Origin: Renibacterium sp043789415
GTDB taxonomy: Bacteria > Actinomycetota > Actinomycetes > Actinomycetales > Micrococcaceae
DNA length: 64,000 bases
Direction of reading: 5' to 3'
Assembly (NCBI RefSeq): GCF_043789415.1
Contig: NZ_JBDLLW010000001.1
Location: 2,046,001 to 2,110,000, forward strand
The translations under genes were made by a program, and so were the position numbers. This document shows, piece by piece, positions 14,312 to 23,035 of this stretch (position 1 is its first letter; every line of letters begins with the position of its first letter). Below the pieces are notes generated by a model. The model made no database searches. It was not told the DNA's origin and worked only from the letters and a program-made list of their open reading frames with translations.

Positions 14312-15931
14312 CTAGGCCGCGCTTCGGGCCAGGCTCGGTTCGTTGGCTTCATGCAGGAACCGGGCATAGGCCGGGACGGTCAAGAAGGTCGGGAAAGCTT
14401 CACCCAGGGCGACTTCCTCGAAGATCTCGCGAGCGTCGTCAAAACGGTCGTCCTGGTGCCGGGGCAGCCGTTCGAACTCCTGATTAGTCAGTTCCCGCAC
14501 CCATTCCTCGGTCACCACTTCGCCCTGATCGGTGATCGCCTCCGCATAGATCCATTGCCAGAGCTGGGAGCGGGAGATCTCGGCGGTGGCGGCGTCTTCC
14601 ATCAGGTTATTGATCGCTGCCGCGCCATTTCCTCGCAACCAGGACTCGATGTAGCGGATGCCGACCTCGATATTGTTCCGGATGCCGGTCTCGGTGATGT
14701 TGCCCTGGGTGCTGGAGATGTTCAGTAGCGCCTTGTCATCCGGGGTGACGTCTGCACGTTGCTTGTCCAATTGGTTCGGGCGTTCGCCGAGCACTCGATC
14801 AAAAACCTCCAGGGCCACCGGGACCAGATCGGGGTGGGCAACCCAGGAACCGTCAAAGCCGTCTTCGGCTTCCCGGGTTTTATCCGCGCGCACCTTCTCC
14901 AGCGCGATGGCATTGGCCTCAGGATCTCGTCGACTGGGGATGAAGGCGGCCATGCCGCCGATTGCCATCGCCCCACGGCGGTGGCAGGCCCGGACCAACT
15001 GCTCCGTATAGGCCCGCATGAAGGGGGCCGTCATGGTGATCTGGTTTCGATCCGGCAGCACGAAACGCGGCCCCCGGGTACGGAAGTTCTTGATCACCGA
15101 GAACAGGTAGTCCCAGCGGCCGGCGTTCAGCCCGGAGGCGTGATCCCGCAGTTCGTAGAGGATTTCCTCCATTTCGAAGGCCGCGGTGATGGTTTCGATC
15201 AGTACGGTGGCCCGGATGGTGCCCTGCGGGATGCCCAGTAGATCCTGAGCCAGGATAAACAAATCATTCCAGAGCCTGGCTTCCAGGTGGTTCTCGATCT
15301 TCGGCAGGTAGAAATACGGGCCTTTGCCTTGATCGATGAGTCGCTGCGCATTGTGGAAGAAGTACAGGCCGAAATCCACCACACCGCCCGCGAGGGGCTG
15401 ATTGTCGACCAGCAAGTGCTTCTCCGGCAGGTGCCAGCCGCGAGGGCGCACCACGATGGTGGGGGTGCTCTCACCCAGTGTGTACTCCTTGCCCTCCGGG
15501 GAAGTGAAGTCGATGCGGCGTTCCAGGGCATCGATCAGGTTGAGCTGGCCCTGGATCACGTTCTGCCAGCTGGGGGTGGAGGAGTCCTCCATATCCGCCA
15601 GCCAGACCTTGGCTCCCGAATTGAGCGCGTTGATGGTCATCTTGCGGTCCACCGGTCCGGTGATCTCGACCCGGCGGTCCTCCAAGCCGGGAGCCGGGGG
15701 AGCCACCCGCCAGTTGGGATCTTCACGAATCTCTGAGGTTTCCCGTAGGAAGCGCGGGTCGACGCCGTTGCCGATCTGCTGCCGTCGGTCTTGCCGTGCC
15801 TTGAGCAGTTCTTGACGGCGGCCGTAACTGGCCCGGTGCAGGGCGGAGATGAAGGCCAAGGCCTCGGGGGTGAGAATCTCCTCCTGCCGGTCGATCGGTG
15901 GAGCAGTAATGGTGATCTCTTGGGAAGTCAT
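14312..15931 (-). CDS. aceB: Malate synthase A
   Basis: 539 aa, the usual length of the A isoform. It converts glyoxylate plus acetyl-CoA to malate in the glyoxylate cycle. Characteristic segments are KVWLADMEDSSTPSWQNVI, RPRGWHLPEKHLLVDNQ and GTIRATVLIETITAAFEME. ATG 15931 has AAGGA six bases upstream. It lies downstream of isocitrate lyase on the same strand but 312 bp away, across a repeat-rich spacer, so it may have its own promoter. Regulation by the adjacent ScfR protein is likely from family knowledge. Confidence 0.96.
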   Translation of the reverse strand: MTSQEITITAPPIDRQEEILTPEALAFISALHRASYGRRQELLKARQDRRQQIGNGVDPRFLRETSEIREDPNWRVAPPAPGLEDRRVEITGPVDRKMTINALNSGAKVWLADMEDSSTPSWQNVIQGQLNLIDALERRIDFTSPEGKEYTLGESTPTIVVRPRGWHLPEKHLLVDNQPLAGGVVDFGLYFFHNAQRLIDQGKGPYFYLPKIENHLEARLWNDLFILAQDLLGIPQGTIRATVLIETITAAFEMEEILYELRDHASGLNAGRWDYLFSVIKNFRTRGPRFVLPDRNQITMTAPFMRAYTEQLVRACHRRGAMAIGGMAAFIPSRRDPEANAIALEKVRADKTREAEDGFDGSWVAHPDLVPVALEVFDRVLGERPNQLDKQRADVTPDDKALLNISSTQGNITETGIRNNIEVGIRYIESWLRGNGAAAINNLMEDAATAEISRSQLWQWIYAEAITDQGEVVTEEWVRELTNQEFERLPRHQDDRFDDAREIFEEVALGEAFPTFLTVPAYARFLHEANEPSLARSAA

Positions 15932-15975
15932 AATGTGTCCTTTGTGCGTACAGTCTGCCGAGGGTCAATATCGAT

Positions 15976-16216
15976 GGGGGAGGCAGTCTCGCCCGCTTCG
16001 CGCCACCTGTTCGTTTGCTGCATTGGGAATGCCACGGAATAAGGCGTAGCGGTAGGGTTCCCTGAGGCGAGCGGAGCGAGTTTCGAGGGTGCCGCCTGAG
16101 CCGCGCCCGAGCCTACCCTGACTGCCTCCCCCTTTGTATGGCGGAAGCAGCCGGGGCGTGACTCGGAATACCACGGAATAAGGCGTGGGCGGCAGGGTTC
16201 CCTGAGCTGAGCTGAG
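15976..16216. repeat. Repeat-rich spacer between aceB and aceA
   Basis: The 15932-16243 gap has no gene. Two similar direct copies lie at 16026-16066 and 16165-16206; both contain CCACGGAATAAGGCGT and AGGGTTCCCTGAG and are 139 bp apart. An inverted pair GGGGGAGGCAGT (15976-15987) / ACTGCCTCCCCC (16121-16132) encloses the first copy. Each copy can fold back with the GC-rich tract after it. This looks like a REP-type intergenic element or a structured RNA. Confidence 0.6.
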
Positions 16217-16243
16217 CGAAGCTGAAGGGGACCGCCCGCGCCA

Positions 16244-17554
16244 TTAATGGAATTGCTGAGCTTCGGTTGAACCGGCCAGGGCGAGGGTGCTGCCGCTGGG
16301 GTTCAGCGCGGTGGCGACCAGGTCGAAGTAGCCGGTGCCGACTTCGCGCTGGTGCTTGGTTGCAGTGTAGCCGCGGTCTTCGGAACCGAACTCCTTCTCC
16401 TGCAACTCGACGTAGGCGCTCATTCCCTTGCGGGCGTAGCCGTGTGCCAGATCGAACATCGAGTAGTTGAGGGCGTGGAAACCGGCCAGGGTGATGAACT
16501 GGAACTTGAAGCCCATCGCACCGAGTTCGCGCTGGAACTTGGCGATCGTGGCGTCGTCCAGGTGCTTCTTCCAGTTGAACGACGGCGAGCAGTTGTAGGC
16601 CAGCATCTGGTCCGGGAACTCACTGCGCACGGCCTCCGAGAACTTCTTCGCCAACTCCAGATCAGGGGTGCCGGTCTCCATCCAGATCAGATCCGCGTAC
16701 GGCGCGTAGGCCTTGGCCCGGGCGATGCAGGGCTCAATGCCGTTGCGTACCTTGTAAAAACCTTCCGGGGTGCGCTCGCCGGTGGTGAACTCCTGATCGC
16801 GCTCATCGACGTCGGAGGTGATCAGCGTGGCTGCTTCGGCATCCGTGCGGGCGATGATCACCGAGGGGACCCCCGCAACATCGGCGGCGAGCCGAGCGGC
16901 GTTGAGCGTGCGAATGTGCTGCTGGGTGGGAATCAGCACCTTGCCGCCGAGGTGTCCGCACTTCTTCTCCGAGGCCAGTTGGTCCTCCCAGTGCACGCCG
17001 GAGGCGCCAGCCTGGATCATCGACTTCATCAGCTCGTAGGCGTTGAGCGGTCCGCCGAAGCCGGCTTCGGCGTCGGCGACGATCGGCACCAGCCAGTCCT
17101 CGACGGACTGCTTGCCTTCGGAGAATTCGATCTGATCGGCGCGCAGCAGCGCGTTATTGATCCGGCGGACTACTGTGGGTACCGAGTTGACCGGGTAGAG
17201 CGACTGGTCCGGGTAGGTGTTGCCCGAGGTGTTCGCATCGGCGGCCACCTGCCAGCCTGAGAGGTAGATGGCCTTCAGCCCGGCTTTGACCTGCTGCACG
17301 GCCTGGTTCCCGGTCAGTGCGCCCAGGGTGTTGGTGTACTCCTCCGGGCCGGCGTTACGCAATTGATCCCAGAGCTTCTCCGAGCCGCGGCGGGCCAGCG
17401 TGGCCTCTTCCTGGACCCGTCCGGAGAGCTTGACGACGTCGGCTGCCGAGTAATCCCGCTGCACGCCATCCCAGCGGGGATTGGCAGCCCATTCCAATTC
17501 GAGTTGGTTGGCCAGCTCCAGCGTCTCTGCTGATTTCTGAGTGTTCTCCGACAT
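16244..17554 (-). CDS. aceA: Isocitrate lyase
   Basis: 436 aa. It cleaves isocitrate to glyoxylate and succinate, the entry step of the glyoxylate cycle. The catalytic loop KKCGHLGGKVL, the Mg-site region VPIVADAEAGFGGPLNAYEL and the substrate-site region MLAYNCSPSFNWKKHL are intact. ATG 17554 was chosen because AAGGAGCAGGAC precedes it and MSENTQKSAET is a normal start; 22 further codons upstream are open. The ScfR regulator is divergent 139 bp away, and a palindrome lies in the shared promoter. Confidence 0.97.
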   Translation of the reverse strand: MSENTQKSAETLELANQLELEWAANPRWDGVQRDYSAADVVKLSGRVQEEATLARRGSEKLWDQLRNAGPEEYTNTLGALTGNQAVQQVKAGLKAIYLSGWQVAADANTSGNTYPDQSLYPVNSVPTVVRRINNALLRADQIEFSEGKQSVEDWLVPIVADAEAGFGGPLNAYELMKSMIQAGASGVHWEDQLASEKKCGHLGGKVLIPTQQHIRTLNAARLAADVAGVPSVIIARTDAEAATLITSDVDERDQEFTTGERTPEGFYKVRNGIEPCIARAKAYAPYADLIWMETGTPDLELAKKFSEAVRSEFPDQMLAYNCSPSFNWKKHLDDATIAKFQRELGAMGFKFQFITLAGFHALNYSMFDLAHGYARKGMSAYVELQEKEFGSEDRGYTATKHQREVGTGYFDLVATALNPSGSTLALAGSTEAQQFH

Positions 17555-17671
17555 GTCCTGCTCCTTGAGTATTAACCCGGCAAAAGCTAAAGCCGGGAGG
17601 AACTTCTTCGTAAAACCCACTTTTCTCGCTTTTCAAGGACCTTTCTAGAAAAAAATCTGGAAAGATTTGCA

Positions 17672-17694
17672 TTTCTTGACGTAGAGTCAAGAAA
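17672..17694. promoter_or_regulatory. Palindromic operator between aceA and the ScfR regulator
   Basis: TTTCTTGAC and GTCAAGAAA form 9-bp perfect arms with a 5-bp spacer. The right arm touches the regulator's ATG at 17694. On the minus strand the site contains TTGACT, a candidate -35 element for aceA. GATTTGCATT at 17664-17673 resembles the TTTGCAAA core of known RamB sites, but weakly. Confidence 0.65.
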
Positions 17695-19196
17695 TGACGA
17701 GTTCAAGCTGGCAAAAGCCGGATCAGAGCGCGGTGCAGTCGGAATCGGAGGACAAGATCGACCTGATCAGCCTCGGTCGCAGGGTCCGACACCTGCGAAA
17801 AGGCGCCCAACTGACCCTCGACGATCTGGCGGAAAAGATCAATTCCTCGCCGTCCGCCGTGAGCCTGATTGAAAACGGCAAACGGGAACCCAAGCTAGGG
17901 CTGCTACAGGCAATGGCCAAAGCCTTGGGCGTGAGCATCGAGCAGCTGTTGGGAGCCGAGCCGCCGAGCCGCAGAGCGGCCCTGGAGATTGAGCTGGAAC
18001 GAGCGCAGCGCAGCGCGCTGTATGAGTCTCTCGGCTTGCCCAGGGTGCGGGTCTCGTCTCGTTTGTCGATGGACGCCCTGGAGGCTTTGGTGGGTTTGCA
18101 GGCCGAGCTGGAACGGCGGCTCAATGAGCAGATCGCCACCCCGGAGGAAGCCCGGCGGGCGAATACCGCGCTGCGCTTGCAGATGCGGGAGCGGAACAAC
18201 TACTTCGCGGAGTACGAAGCCGAAGCGGCCAAAGTGCTCGCCGGCGTCGGCTACACCGGCGGACCGCTCTCTCAGCATGTGATCGCCGATATCGCCAGCC
18301 ACCTCGGCTTCACCCTGCACCACGTCAGCGATCTGCCGCATTCCACTCGTTCGGTGACCGACTTGAAGAATCGGCGGATCTACCTGACCCAGTCCGGGCG
18401 CAGCGAGCATGATCCTCGGTCTGTGCTGCTGCAAGCCCTGGGGCACTATGTGCTGGATCATCACCCGCCCACCAACTACGGTGAATTCCTCTCTCAGCGG
18501 GTGGCAACGAATTACTTCGCCGCAGCGCTCTTGCTGCCGCAGAAGCAGACCGTGGAGTTCCTGCAGCGCGCCAAGGCGGCCAAGGAAATCGCCGTCGAGG
18601 ACCTTCGTGACGCTTTCGCCGTCTCTTATGAGACCGCTGCTCATCGCTTCACCAACCTGGCCACCGAGCATCTGGGCATCCTGACGCACTTCCAGAAAGT
18701 GCACGAGAGCGGGATCGTCTACAAGGCCTATGAGAACGACGGCGTGACCTTCCCAACCGATCACACCGGAGCGATCGAGGGTCAGCCGATCTGCAAGTAC
18801 TGGACCTCGCGAGAGGTCTTCGACGTGAGCGATAAGTTCAGCGCCTATAACCAGTACACCGATACTCCTGCGGGCACCTATTGGTGCACCGCCCGGACCG
18901 AGCGTTCCAGCGGGGGAGAGTTCTCACTGAGCATCGGGGTTCCTTACGCGCACGTGAAGTGGTTCCGGGGCCGGGACACCCAGGAGCGCTCGAAATCGCG
19001 TTGCCCCGATGAGACCTGTTGCAAGCGGCCACCCGCCGAACTGGCGAGTGCTTGGAGCGGCAATGCCTGGCCGAGCGCAAGGGCACACTCCCACTTACTG
19101 GCCGCTATGCCACCGGGGGTTTTCCCGGGCGTCGACGAGACCGAGGTCTACAGCTTCCTGGCCGCTCACGCTGCTGAGGACGGAGTGGTCCCCTGA
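17694..19196 (+). CDS. ScfR-family regulator of acetate/propionate metabolism (RamB/PrpR-like)
   Basis: 500 aa. An N-terminal XRE HTH (residues ~25-85; LTLDDLAEKINSSPSAVSLI) is followed by a coiled, charged region, an IrrE/ImmA-like domain and the C-terminal ScfR domain with several cysteines (RCPDETCCK). The peptidase-like helix reads LGHYVLDHH, so the HExxH zinc motif is absent and the domain is probably a ligand sensor. RamB of Corynebacterium and PrpR of Mycobacterium are the known models for control of isocitrate lyase or propionate genes; position next to aceA fits. No clear ribosome site precedes ATG 17694, so a leaderless transcript or a downstream start is possible. Confidence 0.88.
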   Translation: MTSSSWQKPDQSAVQSESEDKIDLISLGRRVRHLRKGAQLTLDDLAEKINSSPSAVSLIENGKREPKLGLLQAMAKALGVSIEQLLGAEPPSRRAALEIELERAQRSALYESLGLPRVRVSSRLSMDALEALVGLQAELERRLNEQIATPEEARRANTALRLQMRERNNYFAEYEAEAAKVLAGVGYTGGPLSQHVIADIASHLGFTLHHVSDLPHSTRSVTDLKNRRIYLTQSGRSEHDPRSVLLQALGHYVLDHHPPTNYGEFLSQRVATNYFAAALLLPQKQTVEFLQRAKAAKEIAVEDLRDAFAVSYETAAHRFTNLATEHLGILTHFQKVHESGIVYKAYENDGVTFPTDHTGAIEGQPICKYWTSREVFDVSDKFSAYNQYTDTPAGTYWCTARTERSSGGEFSLSIGVPYAHVKWFRGRDTQERSKSRCPDETCCKRPPAELASAWSGNAWPSARAHSHLLAAMPPGVFPGVDETEVYSFLAAHAAEDGVVP

Positions 19197-19202
19197 TCAG
19201 AA

Positions 19203-19257
19203 GACGAAGACCTCCTGGACTCCTGCGCAGCTCGCAGGAGTCCAGGAGGTCTTCGTC
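19203..19257. terminator. Long hairpin between ScfR and the acyl-CoA dehydrogenase
   Basis: Perfect 25-bp arms (19203-19227 and 19233-19257, starting GACGAAGACCTCC) with a 5-base loop CAGCT, between convergent genes. It can terminate both directions. Confidence 0.85.
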
Positions 19258-19265
19258 GCAAGGGC

Positions 19266-20523
19266 CTAGATGAAGGCGCTGATGCCGGTGATGTTCTTGC
19301 CGACGATCAGGGTGTTCATCTCACGTGAACCTTCGAAGGAGTAGATCGCCTCGGCGTNTCAGGGTGTTCATCTCACGTGAACCTTCGAAGGAGTAGATCG
19401 CCTCGGCGTCGGAGAACAGCTTGGCGATCTCGTACTCCAGCACAATGCCGTTCCCGCCGAAGAGCTCGCGGCCGAAGGCCACGGTTTCGCGCATCTTCGA
19501 GGTGCAGTAAGCCTTCGCCAGTGCGGCCTGTTCAGGGGTGTCGCGGAGTTCCTCGCTCAACTGGGCCAAGCGGGTTACCATGCCGAACATCGCGGAGATA
19601 TTGCCCAGCATTTTGACCAGCAGGTCCTGAATCATTTGGAAAGAAGCGATCGGCTTACCGAACTGAACCCGGGTGGTCGCGTAGTCGCGGGCCAGTTCAT
19701 AGGCCCGAATGGAGACGCCCAACGCCTGCCAGGCGACGCCGCCGCGAGTAGCGCGCAGCACCTCTGCGGTATCTCGGAAGCTATTGATGTTCTGCAGGCG
19801 ATTCGCCTCCGGAACCCGGACCTTTTCGAAGGTCAGATCGGCGTTCTGCACGGTGCGCAGCGCGATCTTGCCTTCGATCTTGGCGGAGCTGAATCCCGGG
19901 GTGCCCTTTTCCACCACGAAGCCCTTGACCTGATCATCGGCCTCATCGCGGGCCCAGACGACCACCAGATCAGCGAAAGTACCATTGCCGATCCAGCGCT
20001 TGGCGCCATTGAGAACCCACTCATCGCCTTCTCGGCGGGCCGTGGTGCGCATTCCGCCGGAGACGTCGGAACCACCTTCAGGCTCGGTGAGCGCGAAGGC
20101 GCCGATCTTCTTCCAGGCGATCATATCGGGCAGCCAGCGCTGGCGCTGCTCCTCATTGCCGCCACCGTAGATGGAACCCATCGCCAACCCGGTGTGCACG
20201 CCGGAGAAGACCGCGAGCGAGGGATCCATTCGGTTCAACTCGATGCCCAGGAAGCCAGTCATCATGGCGCTGCGTTTCCGCCCGGAGGAGGCGAAGCCCG
20301 GGAACTGGCCATCTGCCAGGTTCAGGCCCTTCGCCTCGGCCAAGGCGGCGAATTTCTCGATCACCTCGAAGGGGAACTCCGTCTTATCCCAAGCTTCTTT
20401 GGCGAGGGGTTTAATCTCCTCGGTGAGGTATTCGCGGATCTCGGCGAGCTCGGTGCGTTCCTCATCGGTGAGCAATTCTTCGAAGCCGAAGTAGTCGGGA
20501 TTGCTGTTTGCTGGCTTTGCCAT
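19266..20523 (-). CDS. Acyl-CoA dehydrogenase (glutaryl-CoA dehydrogenase-like), broken by an assembly scar
   Basis: Removing a 52-bp duplication (51 bp plus one N) near the 3' end restores a 401-aa protein ending EMNTLIVGKNITGISAFI with stop at 19268-19266. The fold is complete: ALTEPEGGSDVSGGMRTTA for FAD binding, FGGNGIVLEYEIAKLF, and YSFEGSREMNTL with the catalytic glutamate. The C-terminal motif is close to that of glutaryl-CoA dehydrogenases. ATG 20523 is preferred; an in-frame GTG lies at 20532. As written, the frame runs into the second repeat copy and stops at 19321. It is the last gene of a five-gene acyl-CoA operon, following the hydroxyacyl-CoA dehydrogenase by 30 bp. Confidence 0.88.
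19307..19409. other. Probable contig-join artefact: 51-bp duplication around a single N
   Basis: 19307-19357 and 19359-19409 are identical and flank an N at 19358. The repeat offset is 52, which shifts the reading frame of an otherwise intact gene. Two contig ends sharing 51 bp joined by an N explain this best. Confidence 0.9.
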
Positions 20524-20553
20524 CTTTTTCACACTTTCTTGGATCGTTAAAAT

Positions 20554-21471
20554 TTAGTTATTGACAGCTTGATTGACCGCTAGCTGTCTGCGATCACGTG
20601 CCTCGGCGAGTCGCCGGTAGGCTTCGGGGCCGGCACCGTAGGTGCTTTCGACGTCGGTGATCAGGCGTTCCACATCGGCCTCGGTCACTCCGGAGTCGTC
20701 GTCGGTGAGATTGCCGCCCAGGTGCGCGAACATATGCCGGATCCCGCCGGGGCCGCCACCCAGGTGATAGCTTTCGAAGGGTCCGATGGTCGCCCAACGA
20801 GCACCGAGTGAGGCTTTCATCGCGGTGTCCAGCTCTTCGACCGAGACCACCCCTTGCAGCACTAGGCTGAAGGCCTCTTTGAGCACCACAGCTTGCAGTC
20901 GATTGGCCACGAAACCCTGGATCTCCTTGTGCTCACGAACCGGGATTTTGCCCAGCTCACGATAGAACTCAATAGCACTCAGAGTGGAGCTTTCTACGGT
21001 GCGCTCGCCGGGTACGATTTCGACCAGCGGCATCAGCTGCGGAGGATTGAAGGGGTGAGCGATCAACATTCTGGCGGCGGCCGCGTCGTCGAGTTTTTCG
21101 GCGATCAGGGTGGCCACGATGCCCGAGCTCGATGAGGTCAGCAAGGCATGAGCCGGAGCGGCGGAGGCGATCTCGACGAACAGCTGCTGCTTGAACTCCA
21201 GGCGTTCCGGACCGTTCTCCTGCACCAGATCGGCTTCCGCGACGGCTTCCTCCAAGCTGTTGGAGACCGTGACCCGGGCGAGCAGCTCTTCGGCTGTGCT
21301 GCCCAAGGTTTTGGCGAGCTCCGGCATCGAGTCACGAACCACCTCGGCCACGTCCGGGCGTGGATCGCTCACCGTGACGCTGAGACCCGCCTTGGCGAAC
21401 AAAGCCATCCAGGAAAGCCCGATCGTGCCGGCTCCTACGACGGCGACTCGACGGATGCTGTCGCTGTTCAT
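20554..21471 (-). CDS. 3-hydroxyacyl-CoA dehydrogenase, NAD-binding
   Basis: 305 aa. It opens with RRVAVVGAGTIGLSWMALFAKAGLSVTVSD (GxGxxG, quoted in part), carries VQENGPERLEFKQQLF and the helix region IAHPFNPPQLMPLVEIVPG with the conserved HPFNPP of this family, then a C-terminal dimerisation domain. The single-domain form and the HPFNPP motif also fit L-carnitine or L-gulonate 3-dehydrogenases. Its ATG overlaps the stop of the preceding decarboxylase-like gene. In this operon it would oxidise a 3-hydroxyacyl intermediate. Confidence 0.88.
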   Translation of the reverse strand: MNSDSIRRVAVVGAGTIGLSWMALFAKAGLSVTVSDPRPDVAEVVRDSMPELAKTLGSTAEELLARVTVSNSLEEAVAEADLVQENGPERLEFKQQLFVEIASAAPAHALLTSSSSGIVATLIAEKLDDAAAARMLIAHPFNPPQLMPLVEIVPGERTVESSTLSAIEFYRELGKIPVREHKEIQGFVANRLQAVVLKEAFSLVLQGVVSVEELDTAMKASLGARWATIGPFESYHLGGGPGGIRHMFAHLGGNLTDDDSGVTEADVERLITDVESTYGAGPEAYRRLAEARDRRQLAVNQAVNN

Positions 21472-22232
21472 TTCCTTGCTCCTTCGGTTGCCTTGGCTTC
21501 GGCGAGGTAGTCGTAGACAGGTACCGACTGGGCCAGGGTCAGATCCGTATTGATATGACTCGCGGAGACGATCTCCAACACCGGGAGATCGGCCAGCGGC
21601 GCCAGCACGTGCTGGAACAGTTGCAGACGAGCTGGCCCGGTATAGGCCTCTTTCACCGTGATGTCGCTGATCTCGGTGCGTACCAACTTGGCTGAGAGCT
21701 GCTGGCCGTCCAGATCGGTGACAATTTTGAGCATGAAGGTCGGTGCCGTGATCTGGGCCTTCGCCTCTTCGAAGTCCAGAGGATAGAACTTGTACCCCAT
21801 GGTGGCGGTCGCGACGCGCACCGAACCGTAGTCCAGGGTACCCAGCAGAGCGCCGTTATCCACGGTCAGTGCGGGCTGGCCCATCACCTTGGGATAGGCG
21901 CTGATCTCACGGCCCGCCGCCGTCGCGGCGAAGTTATCCAGGTACATGGCGTGCAGGTATTCACCCTTTTCGCCGTCATAGGAAACCTGGATCGCCTGCC
22001 CGGCTTCGACATAGGGTCCGTAGGCGGTGGAGTCACCCATTTTCATCACTTCAAAGCGGACCAGCGGTTCATCGATTTCCAGCGGCTCCGGAACTATGGC
22101 CCGCAGGGCCTCAGCATCCGTGCGATAGACGATGTTCAGATACTCACGGTTGGTGAACCGAGAGCCGACCGCTGGGTAGGCTGGGCTGCTCAGCGGGGTG
22201 GTGATGCTGCGACGGATATCTTCGATTTTCAT
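21468..22232 (-). CDS. Acetoacetate-decarboxylase-like protein
   Basis: 254 aa, ADC family. Typical segments are NIVYRTDAEALRAIVPEPL, EYLHAMYLDNFAATAAGRE and SAYPKVMGQPALTVD. The Schiff-base region of classical ADC carries two adjacent lysines; here one lysine is followed by valine (YPKV), so a canonical decarboxylase activity is uncertain. ATG 22232 lies 8 bp after the enoyl-CoA hydratase stop; an upstream in-frame start at 22256 would overlap that gene. Its place between crotonase and hydroxyacyl-CoA dehydrogenase genes suggests it handles a beta-keto acid. Confidence 0.85.
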   Translation of the reverse strand: MKIEDIRRSITTPLSSPAYPAVGSRFTNREYLNIVYRTDAEALRAIVPEPLEIDEPLVRFEVMKMGDSTAYGPYVEAGQAIQVSYDGEKGEYLHAMYLDNFAATAAGREISAYPKVMGQPALTVDNGALLGTLDYGSVRVATATMGYKFYPLDFEEAKAQITAPTFMLKIVTDLDGQQLSAKLVRTEISDITVKEAYTGPARLQLFQHVLAPLADLPVLEIVSASHINTDLTLAQSVPVYDYLAEAKATEGARK

Positions 22233-22240
22233 GATTACTC

Positions 22241-23035
22241 TTACTTTCCGCTCCATTGGGGTGCCCGACGTTCAGTGAAGGCTTTGATGCCCTCTGCGAC
22301 GTCGGAGGACTTCATCAGTTTGTGGATTTCCGCGGCCTGCGCCGTGAAGGCCTCAGGCTCTGAGGCCGCATCAGCAATTCTGGTCACCGCTTTGACCGCG
22401 GCCAGGGCAAGCGGGGCGTTCTGCGTCAACACTGATGCCAGTTCCAGGGCCTCGGCCAGGGCCTGCCCATTCGCGCTGACCCGGTTGGCCAGTCCTAGTT
22501 CCTGGGCCCGGGCAGCATCGATACTGGAACCGGTCAGCAGCATCTCCATCGCCAGATGATGAGGAATCCGCTTGGGCAAGCGGATCACGCCCCCGCCGCC
22601 AGCGATCAAGCCGCGGGTCACTTCGGGCAGGCCCAGGGTGGCGCCTTCGGCCGCGACGATCAGATCGCAATTCAAGGCCAGTTCCAAGCCGCCACCGAGC
22701 GCGTAGCCTTCAATGGCCGCGATCAGTGGTTTGCTGGATTCGGCTTCGACGAAGCCCGCGAAGCCCTTTCCGGCTACGCTGACGTTTTCTCCCGCCGCCG
22801 CGGCCCGGAGGTCCATCCCGGCGCAGAAGGTGCCCTCGGCTCCGGTTAGTACGCCGACCCGCAGCTCGCTGTCGCTTTCCAGCTGATCGAGTGCTGCGGC
22901 CAGGCCCAGGGCTACCTCAGCATTGATTGCATTTCGTGCTTTGGGCCGATTGATGGTGATGACCAAGGCATTGCCGACGATTTCGGTGAGTACCGCTGCT
23001 GCTCTCGGCTCCAGATTTTCTGCTGAATTGCTCAT
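22241..23035 (-). CDS. Enoyl-CoA hydratase/isomerase (crotonase family)
   Basis: 264 aa. VITINRPKARNAINAEVALGL at the start, an oxyanion-hole region GTFCAGMDLRA and IEGYALGGGLELALNCDLIVA (quoted in part) are typical of crotonases. One of the two catalytic glutamates of hydratases (near LPEVTRGL) is present. Its ATG overlaps the stop of the CoA-transferase gene. It should hydrate an enoyl-CoA made by the operon's dehydrogenase. Confidence 0.9.
   Translation of the reverse strand: MSNSAENLEPRAAAVLTEIVGNALVITINRPKARNAINAEVALGLAAALDQLESDSELRVGVLTGAEGTFCAGMDLRAAAAGENVSVAGKGFAGFVEAESSKPLIAAIEGYALGGGLELALNCDLIVAAEGATLGLPEVTRGLIAGGGGVIRLPKRIPHHLAMEMLLTGSSIDAARAQELGLANRVSANGQALAEALELASVLTQNAPLALAAVKAVTRIADAASEPEAFTAQAAEIHKLMKSSDVAEGIKAFTERRAPQWSGK

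Noticed and set aside
16352..17260. 302-residue open frame opposite isocitrate lyase
   Set aside because: Antisense shadow of a strongly conserved gene; long frames on both strands are normal in GC-rich coding DNA.
19307..19409. 51-bp tandem duplication as a true biological mutation
   Set aside because: The single N between the copies and restoration of the normal protein by removing 52 bp point to an assembly join.
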